DNA of 64,000 nucleotides from Phormidium ambiguum IAM M-71 (GTDB lineage: Bacteria; Cyanobacteriota; Cyanobacteriia; Cyanobacteriales; Aerosakkonemataceae): contig NZ_MRCE01000018.1 of assembly GCF_001904725.1 (NCBI RefSeq), positions 62,001 to 126,000 on the forward strand, given 5' to 3'. This document shows positions 37,899-48,440 of the stretch, piece after piece. Below the pieces are notes generated by a model. It saw nothing but the letters and a program-made list of their open reading frames with translations, had not been told where the DNA came from and ran no database searches. The stretch's first letter is position 1; each line of letters begins with the position of its first letter. Both the position numbers and the translations under genes were made by a program.

Positions 37899-39617
37899 CT
37901 AAAACACAAAAGAAGTCCTAATTACACCAATAATGGCATCAGGATTTCGTGCGTCGTGGTTAGGTGCAGTTAGCCACAAAACACCGGGAGTGATGGAGAT
38001 GAAATCATTGAGTTGAATGCGGTAAAATGCTTCAATATGGAACCCAGTATCTCGATCGCTTCTACGTCCATCTGGTAAACCAATTGCTGCGGCAAAAGCT
38101 GCATTACTCGTATCAATTAATTTTGGCTGCATTCCAAACACAAAACCACCATAATTACCTTTTTTACCTAAGTCTGGAAAAGCCAAAGTTACAGCATAAT
38201 TTAAAATACTAGCATCACCTTTTATCCCCCTCGATCTTGCCGCAGTATATCCAACCCAACCTCCTAATTCAAATGCTGGACTAAAGCGATAATTAGCTTG
38301 AAAACCATAATTGTTACCTATAACAGGCCCTGCACCAATTACTTTTGCCGCATTGCTTCCAGCTAAAGTATCAACACCAAATTCGGGAGAATAAGAATTG
38401 AGATAAAGTAACCCGAATTTTAACTTTTCTCCTGAATAAACTAACTGCGCCCAAGCACTGTAACCACCATTAAACCAACCTTGTTTGTTACCAGGAAAAT
38501 TTGGAGTTCCGCCTTCACCAAAATAAGCAAAGTCTAAACTTAAGCCTTTAGTAATTAAAAAGTTAGCCCCAATTCCGGCTTGATTTCCTATGGGAAAATA
38601 AACTGGATTAACTTGGCCAAAATTACTTAAAGCAGCAGTAGCAGTATCAATGAAAGGTGTAATTGTATCAGTAATAAAAGAGGGGTCGATATTAGCAGCG
38701 TCTAGATAAACTGTAAGCCTATCTCCAACTGGAAATCGATACTGTAATTGATTAATAGTAATTTCATTATTCCCAGATAAACTACTAGGAACAAACCGAC
38801 TTTCTCCAGTTTGTCCGGCTGTATCAGGCCCTAAATTTCCACCATAAATTGCCCCAGTATCAATTAATCTTAAATTAGTTGCTTGCAAGCGAGTTCTTAG
38901 GCGGTCTTTTCCGGTAAAACTAGTATTAAAATCTAGTCTTGTTCGATGTCCAAATGTAGTTTGATTGACATCATCTGCCCTTTCCCCAAAAGCATCAGAA
39001 ATGTAAGTAATAACTTCTACATTGAGTTTAGTAGTGGTGGAAAATTGCTGTGATTCTACTTTATTAACTCTAGCTTCTAAAGCATCAACACGACCGCGTA
39101 AATTAGCTAATTCACTGGCAAATTCTTCTTGTAATCTTCGCAGTTTTTCTAAATCTTCTTTACTGATTCCTTGGGGCAAAGCTGCAATTAATTCTTGAAT
39201 TCTATCTAAACAACTATTTAAACCTGCGGCAAATTCATAGCGCGTCATGGCGCGATTTCCGCGATAAGTTCTATCGGGATATCCCTCAATACAACCATAT
39301 CTTTCTACTAAAGATTGTAAAGCTTGAAAAGCCCAATCTGTTGGTTGTACATCTCGCAGTTGGGAAACGGAAGTTACTTGTTCTATATTATTAGTATTAT
39401 CAGATATTTCTGTTGTTGGATTTAATGGTTCTGCATATTCTACGATTTGTTCTAAAGGCGAAAATTTTTCTGTATTTGGAGTTACATTTTCCTGACTTTC
39501 TTCAATCTTGTTTTCGCTAATTTCTGACCCTTGTGCTGGAGTCACGCCAGAGATCAGTAAAACATTAAGCAAAACTGTAATCCCCAATAATAGAGGATTT
39601 TTAAACAATTTATTCAT
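37899..39617 (-). CDS. SLH-domain iron-uptake porin (OprB-like)
   Basis: A 572-aa outer-membrane protein of the cyanobacterial SLH-porin family. A signal peptide (about 1-30) is followed by an SLH domain (about 85-140; LRDVQPTDWAFQALQSLVER, YGCIEGYPDRTYRGNRAMTR), a coiled coil (about 150-195; LANLRGRVDALEARVNKVES) and a C-terminal OprB-type beta-barrel. The last residue is Phe, as in other outer-membrane barrels. Homologues have been linked to iron uptake; other small solutes are possible. Its 3' end faces the bgtB promoter region. Confidence 0.9.
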   Translation of the reverse strand: MNKLFKNPLLLGITVLLNVLLISGVTPAQGSEISENKIEESQENVTPNTEKFSPLEQIVEYAEPLNPTTEISDNTNNIEQVTSVSQLRDVQPTDWAFQALQSLVERYGCIEGYPDRTYRGNRAMTRYEFAAGLNSCLDRIQELIAALPQGISKEDLEKLRRLQEEFASELANLRGRVDALEARVNKVESQQFSTTTKLNVEVITYISDAFGERADDVNQTTFGHRTRLDFNTSFTGKDRLRTRLQATNLRLIDTGAIYGGNLGPDTAGQTGESRFVPSSLSGNNEITINQLQYRFPVGDRLTVYLDAANIDPSFITDTITPFIDTATAALSNFGQVNPVYFPIGNQAGIGANFLITKGLSLDFAYFGEGGTPNFPGNKQGWFNGGYSAWAQLVYSGEKLKFGLLYLNSYSPEFGVDTLAGSNAAKVIGAGPVIGNNYGFQANYRFSPAFELGGWVGYTAARSRGIKGDASILNYAVTLAFPDLGKKGNYGGFVFGMQPKLIDTSNAAFAAAIGLPDGRRSDRDTGFHIEAFYRIQLNDFISITPGVLWLTAPNHDARNPDAIIGVIRTSFVF

Positions 39618-39923
39618 TTTTCCCTCACATCACAAAAATATCTGAGTTAAATCCACTCAAAAAGAAAATTGATTTTTATTGTACAGAAATTTAAACGATC
39701 GCACCATTAATATTGCGATTGTTATCGTAGAGGATGGTACAGGCAAGATGCCCACTTCACAAAACTACAGCTTTCTTGTAGCGTGGGCATCTTGTCCACT
39801 TTGTTAAATTATTTATCTCAAATAGAAAGTTTTTAGATATAGCAACCACCAAGGCGATTAAGCAATTATTGACTGCTCAAATCATTGATTCTCTTGGATA
39901 TTACCTTCTGCCTGATCTTATAA
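39618..39923. other. Spacer with inverted repeat
   Basis: This 306-base gap between two minus-strand genes contains the inverted repeat at 39742-39796 and otherwise AT-rich DNA, including the expected porin promoter near 39640. No gene seen. Confidence 0.5.
39742..39796. repeat. Inverted repeat GGCAAGATGCCCAC...GTGGGCATCTTGTC
   Basis: The 14-base arms (39742-39755 and 39783-39796) match with one mismatch, around a 27-base loop that itself contains CTACA/TGTAG. It is of the dispersed palindromic type common in cyanobacteria. Confidence 0.75.
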
Positions 39924-40865
39924 TTATTGCCCCAAATAAGCTTCTAAAACTTGGGGATTATTTTGAATTTCTTCGGGAGTACCATCAGCGAGGTTACGTC
40001 CTTCAGCTAATACCCAAACCCGATCGCACAAAGACATAATTACATCCATGTTATGCTCAATAATTAAAAAGGTCATACCTTCTCGATTCCATGACAAAAT
40101 GCGATCGCAAATCTGATTAATTAAAGTTGGGTTAACTCCCGCCGCAGGTTCATCTAATAAAATTAATTTGGGTTGCGTCATTAACGCCCTACCCATTTCT
40201 AAAAGTTTCCGTTGTCCACCCGACAAAGAACCAGCGTAATCATTAGCTTTATGGGCTAATCCTACTGATTCTAAAATAGCGATCGCTCTTTCGCGTAAAT
40301 CTTTTTCTTCTTGCTTAACTTCATGGGCGCGAAACCACACATTCCAGAAATTTTCTCCAGTTTGTTTTTGCGCCGCTAACAGCATATTTTCCATTACTGA
40401 AAGTCGAGAAAGTACCCGCGCCACCTGAAAAGTGCGAATCATTCCCATTTGGGCAATCTGATGCGGTTGTAAACTTTCGACTGGTTCCCCATCAAAAATT
40501 ACCCGACCAGAATCAGAACGAATAAAATTAGAAATTAAATTAAATAATGTTGTTTTTCCAGCACCATTTGGCCCGATTAACCCAGTAATACTACCTTGCT
40601 TCACTTCCAAAGTAGCATTATTCACTGCTTTTAATCCACCAAAACTCTTATTTAAACCATTAGCTGATAATAAAAGATTGTTACTTGGTTGAGGTCGGGA
40701 TGGTACATTTTCTACTTGTTTGAGGATATCCTCTATATTAGTTTCAGGTTCTATTAAAGGCACTTCTTTTGGCTGATTTTCGACCTGTTTCAGGATATCT
40801 TCTAAATTAGTATCTGGCTCATTCAAAGGCACATCTGAAAGTGAGTCTGATGGATTATTTGCCAA
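39924..40865 (-). CDS. Branched-chain/neutral amino acid ABC ATPase (LivG type)
   Basis: A 313-aa ATPase of the LivG/NatA class. Walker A is GPNGAGKTTLFNLIS (about 97), signature LSGGQRKLLEMGRAL, Walker B LILLDEPAAGVNP, and IEHNMDVIM the H-loop. An unusual N-terminal extension of about 60 residues precedes the domain and holds two copies of an acidic unit (NEPDTNLEDILKQVEN and IEPETNIEDILKQVEN). Its start overlaps the permease gene by 11 bases. Likely part of a Nat-type neutral amino acid importer whose other subunits lie elsewhere. Confidence 0.88.
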   Translation of the reverse strand: MANNPSDSLSDVPLNEPDTNLEDILKQVENQPKEVPLIEPETNIEDILKQVENVPSRPQPSNNLLLSANGLNKSFGGLKAVNNATLEVKQGSITGLIGPNGAGKTTLFNLISNFIRSDSGRVIFDGEPVESLQPHQIAQMGMIRTFQVARVLSRLSVMENMLLAAQKQTGENFWNVWFRAHEVKQEEKDLRERAIAILESVGLAHKANDYAGSLSGGQRKLLEMGRALMTQPKLILLDEPAAGVNPTLINQICDRILSWNREGMTFLIIEHNMDVIMSLCDRVWVLAEGRNLADGTPEEIQNNPQVLEAYLGQ

Positions 40866-41991
40866 GGGTTAATTCCTCCTTTTTCCCTAAAATACCTTGT
40901 GGTCTTACCATCATCAAAATAATTAACAATAACCCAATTACCATAATCCGAAAAGCACCTAAACGGGCATCATCAAAAGGTAACAATCCAGGTAAAATAA
41001 ACCGAGTTCCTTCAAAGTAAGCCCAATAAATTATCGCTCCTAACAAAGTTCCATAATTGTTACCTGCACCGCCCAAAATTACAATTGTCCAAGCATCAAA
41101 AGTAATTTGGGGTTGAAAATTATCTGGATAAACTGTGGCTAATTGCCAAGCATAAAAAGCTCCGGCAAATCCAGCGATCGCACCTCCTAACATCAACGAT
41201 TGTAACTTATACCAAAATACATTTTTCCCCAAAGCTTTTGGGATTTGTTCATCTTCTCGAATTGCCTTTAAAACTCTTCCCCAAGGCGCACTTACTAATC
41301 TTTCTAACGCCCAAAATACTACTGTTAACACCAACAGCAGCACTACCATTAACCCTGTTTTATAAGTAAAAGTATTAGTATTGAGTAAAGATATTAAACC
41401 TACTATATAAACAATTAAACCTATAATTCCCCCAATAATTGCCAGAATTAAAGAGCCAATAGGAGTAGATTGCCTTACTTTGCCTTGTTGTAACTGCTTG
41501 CTCATCCAACGCCACAATTGCCAACCACAGACCCCAGCAATTAATGTTAAGACAGCTATCAAAATAAACTGGAAAAACGGGTTCAAAGCACCATTATTAA
41601 ATGGCAAAGGAAAACCTTGTAACCCAAACACGCCCGATCGCCATTGGCCATTCCCCACAGGTAACTCTTGATTATTCACAATCAAGCGAATCATTTCCGA
41701 TAAACCAATAGTGACGATCGCCAAATAATCTTCCCGCAATCGCAGCGTTGATACACCCACAAATAAACCCAATAATGCAGCCAAAGCCGCACCAATTAAA
41801 GCACCAATAAATAAAGGAACTCCCTGCAAACTTAATAATACAGTCGTGTAAGCGCCCACCGCCATGAAAGCCACATGACCAAAGTTAATTAAACCAGTAA
41901 AACCCCATTGTAAATTTAGCCCTAAGCCAAATAGAGCATATATCGATATAAAAATGATTAACGAAACTAAATAACCTGGAGAAAAATTCAT
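40855..41991 (-). CDS. Branched-chain/neutral amino acid ABC permease (LivM type)
   Basis: A 378-aa permease of the LivH/LivM family with about eight to ten membrane helices (YLVSLIIFISIYALFGLGLN, GFTGLINFGHVAFMAVGAYT) and the coupling-loop region GRVLKAIREDEQIPKALGKN. A roughly 80-residue insertion (about 135-215) widens the middle. ATG 41991 is preferred over TTG 42015. It overlaps the ATPase gene. Periplasmic binding protein and second permease are not in the window, so the substrate is inferred. Confidence 0.87.
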   Translation of the reverse strand: MNFSPGYLVSLIIFISIYALFGLGLNLQWGFTGLINFGHVAFMAVGAYTTVLLSLQGVPLFIGALIGAALAALLGLFVGVSTLRLREDYLAIVTIGLSEMIRLIVNNQELPVGNGQWRSGVFGLQGFPLPFNNGALNPFFQFILIAVLTLIAGVCGWQLWRWMSKQLQQGKVRQSTPIGSLILAIIGGIIGLIVYIVGLISLLNTNTFTYKTGLMVVLLLVLTVVFWALERLVSAPWGRVLKAIREDEQIPKALGKNVFWYKLQSLMLGGAIAGFAGAFYAWQLATVYPDNFQPQITFDAWTIVILGGAGNNYGTLLGAIIYWAYFEGTRFILPGLLPFDDARLGAFRIMVIGLLLIILMMVRPQGILGKKEELTLGK

Positions 41992-42138
41992 TGGTAGTTG
42001 GTTTCTCGAAAACAAGTATCTTACTTTGTTAAGGCATTTTACCTTATAGTGCAGAATTATTTAAATTGTCAGAGGAACCTCTTTGGATATTTCAAATTTA
42101 CCGAGCCAGTAAAATTGAAATAAGCAAAAATTTCCGGT

Positions 42139-42162
42139 TTCCTGTTCCCTGTTCCCTGTTTG
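42139..42162. repeat. Heptad repeat (TTCCCTG), three copies
   Basis: CCTGTTCCCTGTTCCCTGTTT lies in the divergent gap upstream of pgi; it resembles the other seven-base tandem repeats of the window. Confidence 0.7.
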
Positions 42163-42280
42163 CCCTTCCCTATTCGTTAAATCATTGTAAGATTTGCTCA
42201 AATTATATATTTAATCTTTCTATCTCCTTTAAACTGTTGGAAGAAAAAGATACTGTTAAACTTTTAGGATGAGAATTGCT

Positions 42281-43867
42281 ATGGATGCAGCGGCACTCTG
42301 GCAACGTTACCAAGACTGGCTTTACTATCACGAAGGTTTGGGATTTTACCTTGATGTCAGTCGCATGGGATTTGATGACAAATTTTTACAGACGTTGCAG
42401 CCAAAGTTGGATAAAGCATTTAAAGACCTAGCTGCATTAGAAGCAGGTGCGATCGCCAACCCCGACGAAAACCGCATGGTTGGGCACTATTGGTTACGCG
42501 ATCCAGACAGAGCACCCACAGCCGAACTCAAACAAGGAATCATCGATACTGTAGAGAAAATCGAAGCATTTGTCCACAAAATTCACAGTGGAGAAATCCA
42601 TCCCCCCAACGCCGAAAAATTTACCGACCTTCTCTCCATCGGCATTGGCGGTTCCGCTTTAGGCCCGCAATTTGTTGCCGAAGCCCTAGCCCCTGACTTT
42701 CCTCCATTAGCAATTCATTTTATCGACAATAGCGATCCAGCGGGGATCGATCGCACCCTCACCAAACTTAGAGACAGACTCGCCACCACCCTAGTATTAG
42801 TCATCTCCAAATCAGGCGGCACCCCCGAACCCCGCAACGGCATGATCGAAGTGCAAAATGCCTTTGCCACCCAAGGATTAGACTTTGCCAAACACGCCAT
42901 TGCTACAACCGGAGTTGGCAGTAACCTAGACAAAACCGCCCATTCCCAAGATTGGATCGCAACCTTCCCGATGGAAGACTGGGTAGGCGGACGCACCTCC
43001 GAACTGTCAGCAGTCGGCTTACTCCCCGCAGCTTTACAAGGCATCGACATTCACGCCATGTTAGCCGGGGCAAAAGAAATGGATGCCGCTACTCGCATCC
43101 CCAACTTAAAAAGTAACCCAGCCGCCTTACTTGCCCTATCCTGGTACTACGTGGGCAACGGTAAAGGCGAAAAAGACATGGTAATTTTGCCTTACAAAGA
43201 CAGCTTGCTACTGTTTAGCCGTTACCTGCAACAGTTAGTCATGGAATCTTTAGGCAAAGAAAAAGACCTCGACGGCAACATAGTCCATCAAGGTATTGCC
43301 GTATATGGTAACAAAGGCTCAACCGACCAACACGCCTACGTTCAACAGCTACGCGAAGGAGTTGCCAATTTCTTTGCCACTTTCATTGAAGTATTAAAAG
43401 ACCGCGAAGGTTCATCCCCCGAAATCGATCCAGGAATTACTTCTGGCGATTATCTCTCAGGTTTCTTACAAGGAACTCGCAAAGCACTTTACGAAAATAA
43501 CCGTCAATCAATCACCGTTACTATTCCTGAAGTTAATCCTTACACAGTCGGCGCACTAATCGCTCTTTACGAACGTGCCGTCAGTATCTACGGTTTTTTA
43601 GTCAACGTTAACGCCTATCATCAACCGGGAGTCGAAGCCGGGAAAAAAGCCGCCGCTGAAATTTTGGATCTACAAACAAAAGTAGTTAATTTAATTCAGC
43701 AAGAAGGCAAACCGATGTATTTAAGTCAAATTGCCGAAAAAATAGGCGCAACTCAAGATACAGAGGCAATTTACAAAATTGTTCGCCATCTAGCCGCAAA
43801 CGATCGCGGCATTGCCCTTCATGGCAACTTAGGCAAACCTAGCACTTTAACTGTTTCTACCAATTAG
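42281..43867 (+). CDS. pgi: Glucose-6-phosphate isomerase
   Basis: A 528-aa enzyme interconverting glucose-6-phosphate and fructose-6-phosphate in glycolysis and the oxidative pentose phosphate cycle. The sugar-phosphate-binding SIS domains show [18 protein letters not shown] and [15 protein letters not shown], and [18 protein letters not shown] is the family signature, with the catalytic Glu/His/Lys further on ([14 protein letters not shown]). ATG 42281 gives the usual cyanobacterial N-terminus ([14 protein letters not shown]) with AGGATGAG nine bases upstream; the frame opens at 42269. Confidence 0.95.
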   Translation: MDAAALWQRYQDWLYYHEGLGFYLDVSRMGFDDKFLQTLQPKLDKAFKDLAALEAGAIANPDENRMVGHYWLRDPDRAPTAELKQGIIDTVEKIEAFVHKIHSGEIHPPNAEKFTDLLSIGIGGSALGPQFVAEALAPDFPPLAIHFIDNSDPAGIDRTLTKLRDRLATTLVLVISKSGGTPEPRNGMIEVQNAFATQGLDFAKHAIATTGVGSNLDKTAHSQDWIATFPMEDWVGGRTSELSAVGLLPAALQGIDIHAMLAGAKEMDAATRIPNLKSNPAALLALSWYYVGNGKGEKDMVILPYKDSLLLFSRYLQQLVMESLGKEKDLDGNIVHQGIAVYGNKGSTDQHAYVQQLREGVANFFATFIEVLKDREGSSPEIDPGITSGDYLSGFLQGTRKALYENNRQSITVTIPEVNPYTVGALIALYERAVSIYGFLVNVNAYHQPGVEAGKKAAAEILDLQTKVVNLIQQEGKPMYLSQIAEKIGATQDTEAIYKIVRHLAANDRGIALHGNLGKPSTLTVSTN

Positions 43868-43968
43868 AGTAAAGGCAGAGGGCAGAAGGCAAAAGGTAAA
43901 ATTCCCCTTTCCCCTTTTCCCTTTTCCCCTTTTTCCTTTTCCCCTTTCCCCCATCTCCCCATCTCAAC
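43868..43968. repeat. Purine/pyrimidine repeat block after pgi
   Basis: GGCAGAGGGCAGAAGGCAAAAGG is followed by tandem CCCCTTTTCC-type units. The composition matches the blocks at 35288 and 48441 in shorter form. Confidence 0.7.
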
Positions 43969-44039
43969 GAGAGCTATATAATTAGCTCATATTTTGGAAA
44001 AATTTACTTCAATATCAAGTTAGTGAGCATTTTTAATAG

Positions 44040-47000
44040 ATGTTACACAAAAAAGATTCTTCGATCGCTACTTTAGCTTTATTGCTAACCCTAGTCGTGG
44101 TTCCCAAACCCGCAGCTGCATCGGAAAAAAACCCAGTTATTTTAGCTCAAACTCCAAATAATACAAATCCCATTTCCTTACCAAAGACAGTAAAATCTGG
44201 CACTAAGGTAAGAATAGATGGTTCTAGTAGTACAGCCACATTTAACCAAGCTCTTAAACAACGCTTTGAAAAAGAGTACCCAGGTACACAAGTTAATATT
44301 GGTTATCGGGGAACAAACGCGGCTTTAAACTCTTTGCGGAAAGGACAAATAGATATAGCTGCGATTGGTCGTCCCTTAACTGATAAAGAAAAAGCACAGG
44401 GTTTGGTTGCTGTCCCTTTACCGAGAACTAAAATTGCCGTAGTAGTAGGGCCAAAAAATACTTTTAAAGGAAGCATCACAGACGTTCAATTTGCCAGAAT
44501 TTTTCGGGGCGAAATTCGAGATTGGTCAAGAATTGGGGGTAAACGCGGTCGAATACGGATGATCGATCGCCCAATTAATAGCGATACCCGCCAAGCTTTG
44601 CGAAAATATCCAGTTTTTCGCAACCGTCCTTTTCGATCGGGCTCCAACACTGTCAGATTATCGCAAGATAACACCACCGCTCTACTCAATATATTAGGTA
44701 CTAACGGCATTGGCTACACTATTTCTAACCAAGTAGTCAATCGTCCCAATGCCCGGATCGTCTTGATGCACAAAGTTTCTACTAACGATCCAAAGTATCC
44801 TTTTTCACAGCCAGTTTTTTACGTATATCGGCGCAATAACCCCAGTGCCGCAGCTTTGGCATTTATCGGCTTTGCTAACGCACCAGGGGGACAGCAAGTT
44901 GTCAAAGCTGCTGCGGGAATTCCTGTTGCTGCTACTCCGACAAAAGCGATCGTTGCCGCAAAACCAAAACCAGCCGCCACCCCACCCACAGCAGTCACGG
45001 GAACTCCGGGAAGCGGTAACGCAGTAACGGGAGAAAATCAGGCAACTACTACCACCCCTGCCGAGGGAACAGCAGAAACCGATACTCGTGGAGGATTTAG
45101 TTGGTTGTGGTGGTTGATACCTTTATTACTTTTGTTGGGTATCCCACTTGCTTGGTTACTAAAAAATCGCCGTCCTGCAACAACCGCAGTCGGTGGACAA
45201 ACTCCACCACCACCTGTGACTGGAGGTACAACTAGCGAAGCACCTACCGGAACTATAGTGCCACCAGTTACCAATCCTACGGAAACGATCGCACCTGTTC
45301 CAGTCCCAGAAACCACCCCACCAATATCTCCTCCCACTCAAATCCAAGAAACAACCGCCCCACCACTTTGGGGAGAAGATTCACTACCCACCGCAGAAAT
45401 CCCCAGTGAAACAGCTACACCAGGAACAATACCTAATTGGTTAGGAATAGGAGGTGCAGCAGCAGTAGGTGGAGCCGCGTTAGCGGGAGCCGCTGCTACC
45501 GCCAAAAACTGGGATAGTACCATCACTTTAGAAGCAGAGAATCATCAATCAGAATTTCCCTCTGAAGTAGAAGCTAGTGCCAATGCTACTTGGCAAGTCT
45601 CGGAAGCTCACAAGCAAGCATTACGAGAACAAGGTGGAGAACAGCTGGCAATCAGACTGTATGACATCACGGACATTAATCAAATCCAAACCGAAGGTTG
45701 GCAGATTTTCCAACAATTTAATGTCAATGAACAAGCTAACCAAATGTTATTACCGATATTGGTTAGCGATCGAGACTATATCGCAGAAATTGGCTATTTA
45801 ACCACAGACAATCTCTGGTTAACCCTAGCCAAATCTAATCCCATCAACATTCCACCATTTGTACCACCCGTCACCGAAGTTGTTCCTTCTCCCAAAGCAG
45901 CTTTAACTTTAACTACACCCGCAGACTGGGGTAGTATCATCACCCTAACACCACAAAGCAGTCAACTTGCTTTAGCAACTTGGCAAGTATCAGATAGGCA
46001 CAAACAAGCATTAAGAGAACAAGGTGGCACACAGTTAGTGTTGCGACTTTATGATGTCACAGAAACACCGATAGATGAGCAAACTACCGGAGATTTTCCG
46101 CAATTTGCTGTCGATGAAACAGCAAATCAAATGTTAGTAGCTATCCCGCAAACCAACCGAGATTATGCTTCAGAAATCGGCTATTTAACTAATGATAATC
46201 GCTGGTTATTGTTAGCGCGATCGGCCCCAATAAATATAGCTCCCTCCATACCAACTACTGCCGAAATTGCCGCTAATATTCCCACACTAACTCTCCCCGA
46301 AACACCTACTACCAGCACTATTACTCTCACAGAATTCGATAAACAACAAGCTCTAGCAGCTTGGGTAGTATTAGATGAACACAAACAAATTCTGCAACAA
46401 CAAGGTGGAAAAGAATTAGCATTGCGGCTTTATGATGTCACGGAAATTACCAGAACTGCAACAGAAAGTTGGGATATTTTCCAACAATTTGATGTGGATG
46501 AACAAGCTAGCCAGATGTTATTACCGATTTTAATGAGCGATCGGGATTATGCCGCAGAAATTGGCTATTTAACAGAGGACAATCGGTGGTTATTATTAGC
46601 CAGATCCGCACCCATAAAAATTAGTAGCGATATTCCCCCAGCTACAGAAGTTGAACTCGCCCCCGGAGTCGCCGCAGCAGTAGCATCAACTCCCACCACC
46701 AGTTATATTTCCTTAGCACCTGAAACCGCTAACCAACTAATTGCTAATTGGCAAACTTCCCCAGAACACAAACAAGCATTACAACAACAAGGTGGCAGAC
46801 ATTTAGTATTGCGGCTTTATGATGTTACAGAAATTGATATAAACAGCCCAGAACCACAAATATCTCAACAATTTGCCATAGACGAGCAAGCAAATGAGAT
46901 GTTACTGGAAGTACCTGTTTTCGATCGCAATTACGCTGCCGAAATTGGTTATTTAACTGATGACAATCGCTGGTTATTATTAGCGCGATCGGCCCCAATA

Positions 47001-48440
47001 CACATAGTTTCCCCGCCTCCAGCAACAACCGAAACCCCCACAACAAGCTGGGACAGCACTATCACCTTAGCACCAGAAAATTCTCGTCAAGCAATAGCTA
47101 ATTGGCAAGTTTCATATAATCATAAACAAGCATTGCGCGAACAAGGCGGCAGACAATTAGCCATCAGATTGTATGATGTTACCGAAATAGATTTAGCACA
47201 GGATAACCCCCAAATTTTTCAACAATTTCCTGTGAACGAGCAAACTAGCCAAATAGTATTGCACATCCCGTTAATTAATCGAGATTATGTGGCAGAAATT
47301 GGTTATCTAACTAATGACGACAATTGGTTAATGGCAGCTAGATCGACACCATTGAAAATTGTGCCTGATGTTTCGCCAGAAAGAGAAATTGAGTTAGGTA
47401 CTTTAGCAGCTTTAGGGGCTATGGGTGCTATAGGTGCTGTGGTTACTAAAGACAATGAAGTACCACCAATTGTTGATGATAGCGACAGTCTTCAATCCGA
47501 AATAGAAGCTGCCAAATTTAATCTTGGTTCAGAAGAATTAGACCAAGAAGTTTTAGCCGCAGTCGATGAAGGACTTCCTGATTTACCATCGGGTTATGAT
47601 GAAAGTCGCATTGTTTTAATGCCCCGCGATCCTCAATGGGCTTACACTTATTGGGATATTCCTAGCCGAAATAAAGAAGAATTACGGCAACAGGGTGGCT
47701 CTAAATTAGCTTTGCGATTTTATGATGTTACTGATGTGGATATGGATTACCAAAATCCTCACAGCGTTCAAGAATTTGAATGTGATGAAATGGGACGGGA
47801 ATGGTATTTGCCTGTTCCGGTTAGCGATCGAGATTACATCTTAGAAATTGGTTATCTTACCAATGATGGTCGCTGGTTAATGTTAGCCAGGTCAAACTCC
47901 ATTCATGTTCCTCCTCTCTATCCTTCCAATTGGTCAAATGAACAATTCATCACTATTCCTTGGGAAGAAGAACTAGAACACAAGCAATTTTTAGATCTAG
48001 GTTCTCCCTCTCCAGAAATTACTGTTCCCGGTAATGGTTTTCATGACTCCTTTTTCCATGAAATGCCAGCGCCAAATTTAGCCGCCCAATCAGTAAGTTC
48101 GTATATTTTCCCCTCTGGTATCGGCAAATGGGCATCGGGAATTGGTTTTGCTTCGGAAGCACCAGAACGTTCTCGTAATTTCTGGTTAATGGCAGATGCA
48201 GAATTGGTAGTTTATGGCGCAACAGAACCTGATGCTGTAATCACTATTGGAGGTCGTCCGATTAAGGCAAATTCCGACGGGACTTTCCGCTTCCAGCTAT
48301 CCTTCCAAGATGGGATGCTGGATTTTCCGATCGAAGCGATCGCACCCGACGGCGAACAAAGCCGTTCCATTCATCTAAAATTCAACCGCGAAACTCCCCT
48401 GCGGAATACGAATACTAAAGAGGAAGCGCAGGAGGAGTAA
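44040..48440 (+). CDS. PstS-like binding domain fused to six DUF4912-type repeats
   Basis: A 1466-aa protein. After a signal peptide, residues about 50-300 resemble PstS-type phosphate-binding proteins (VRIDGSSSTATFNQALKQRF, then GQIDIAAIGRPLTDKEK). A Pro/Thr-rich linker and one membrane segment (about 354-376, WWLIPLLLLLGIPLAWLLKN) follow. Six repeats come next (about 514-607, 642-733, 767-867, 893-990, 1013-1110, 1187-1298), each with HKQALxxQGG, LRLYDVTE, DRDYxAEIGYLTxDNRWL. Only the last keeps the full DUF4912 start (LMPRDPQWAYTYWDIP). A beta-rich domain ends it. Gly/Ala-rich hydrophobic runs near 465 and 1120 leave topology uncertain. Function unknown; a phosphate or glycan sensor or surface protein is speculative. 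Confidence 0.85.
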   Translation: MLHKKDSSIATLALLLTLVVVPKPAAASEKNPVILAQTPNNTNPISLPKTVKSGTKVRIDGSSSTATFNQALKQRFEKEYPGTQVNIGYRGTNAALNSLRKGQIDIAAIGRPLTDKEKAQGLVAVPLPRTKIAVVVGPKNTFKGSITDVQFARIFRGEIRDWSRIGGKRGRIRMIDRPINSDTRQALRKYPVFRNRPFRSGSNTVRLSQDNTTALLNILGTNGIGYTISNQVVNRPNARIVLMHKVSTNDPKYPFSQPVFYVYRRNNPSAAALAFIGFANAPGGQQVVKAAAGIPVAATPTKAIVAAKPKPAATPPTAVTGTPGSGNAVTGENQATTTTPAEGTAETDTRGGFSWLWWLIPLLLLLGIPLAWLLKNRRPATTAVGGQTPPPPVTGGTTSEAPTGTIVPPVTNPTETIAPVPVPETTPPISPPTQIQETTAPPLWGEDSLPTAEIPSETATPGTIPNWLGIGGAAAVGGAALAGAAATAKNWDSTITLEAENHQSEFPSEVEASANATWQVSEAHKQALREQGGEQLAIRLYDITDINQIQTEGWQIFQQFNVNEQANQMLLPILVSDRDYIAEIGYLTTDNLWLTLAKSNPINIPPFVPPVTEVVPSPKAALTLTTPADWGSIITLTPQSSQLALATWQVSDRHKQALREQGGTQLVLRLYDVTETPIDEQTTGDFPQFAVDETANQMLVAIPQTNRDYASEIGYLTNDNRWLLLARSAPINIAPSIPTTAEIAANIPTLTLPETPTTSTITLTEFDKQQALAAWVVLDEHKQILQQQGGKELALRLYDVTEITRTATESWDIFQQFDVDEQASQMLLPILMSDRDYAAEIGYLTEDNRWLLLARSAPIKISSDIPPATEVELAPGVAAAVASTPTTSYISLAPETANQLIANWQTSPEHKQALQQQGGRHLVLRLYDVTEIDINSPEPQISQQFAIDEQANEMLLEVPVFDRNYAAEIGYLTDDNRWLLLARSAPIHIVSPPPATTETPTTSWDSTITLAPENSRQAIANWQVSYNHKQALREQGGRQLAIRLYDVTEIDLAQDNPQIFQQFPVNEQTSQIVLHIPLINRDYVAEIGYLTNDDNWLMAARSTPLKIVPDVSPEREIELGTLAALGAMGAIGAVVTKDNEVPPIVDDSDSLQSEIEAAKFNLGSEELDQEVLAAVDEGLPDLPSGYDESRIVLMPRDPQWAYTYWDIPSRNKEELRQQGGSKLALRFYDVTDVDMDYQNPHSVQEFECDEMGREWYLPVPVSDRDYILEIGYLTNDGRWLMLARSNSIHVPPLYPSNWSNEQFITIPWEEELEHKQFLDLGSPSPEITVPGNGFHDSFFHEMPAPNLAAQSVSSYIFPSGIGKWASGIGFASEAPERSRNFWLMADAELVVYGATEPDAVITIGGRPIKANSDGTFRFQLSFQDGMLDFPIEAIAPDGEQSRSIHLKFNRETPLRNTNTKEEAQEE

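Noticed and set aside
42066-42272. 68-aa plus-strand frame upstream of pgi
   Set aside because: It covers a TTCCCTG repeat and AT-rich spacer, has no family match and ends at the pgi leader.
45038-45526. Minus-strand frames opposite the linker of the DUF4912 protein
   Set aside because: Gly/Val/Ser-rich products mirror the Pro/Thr/Ala-rich linker of the plus-strand gene and lack start signals.
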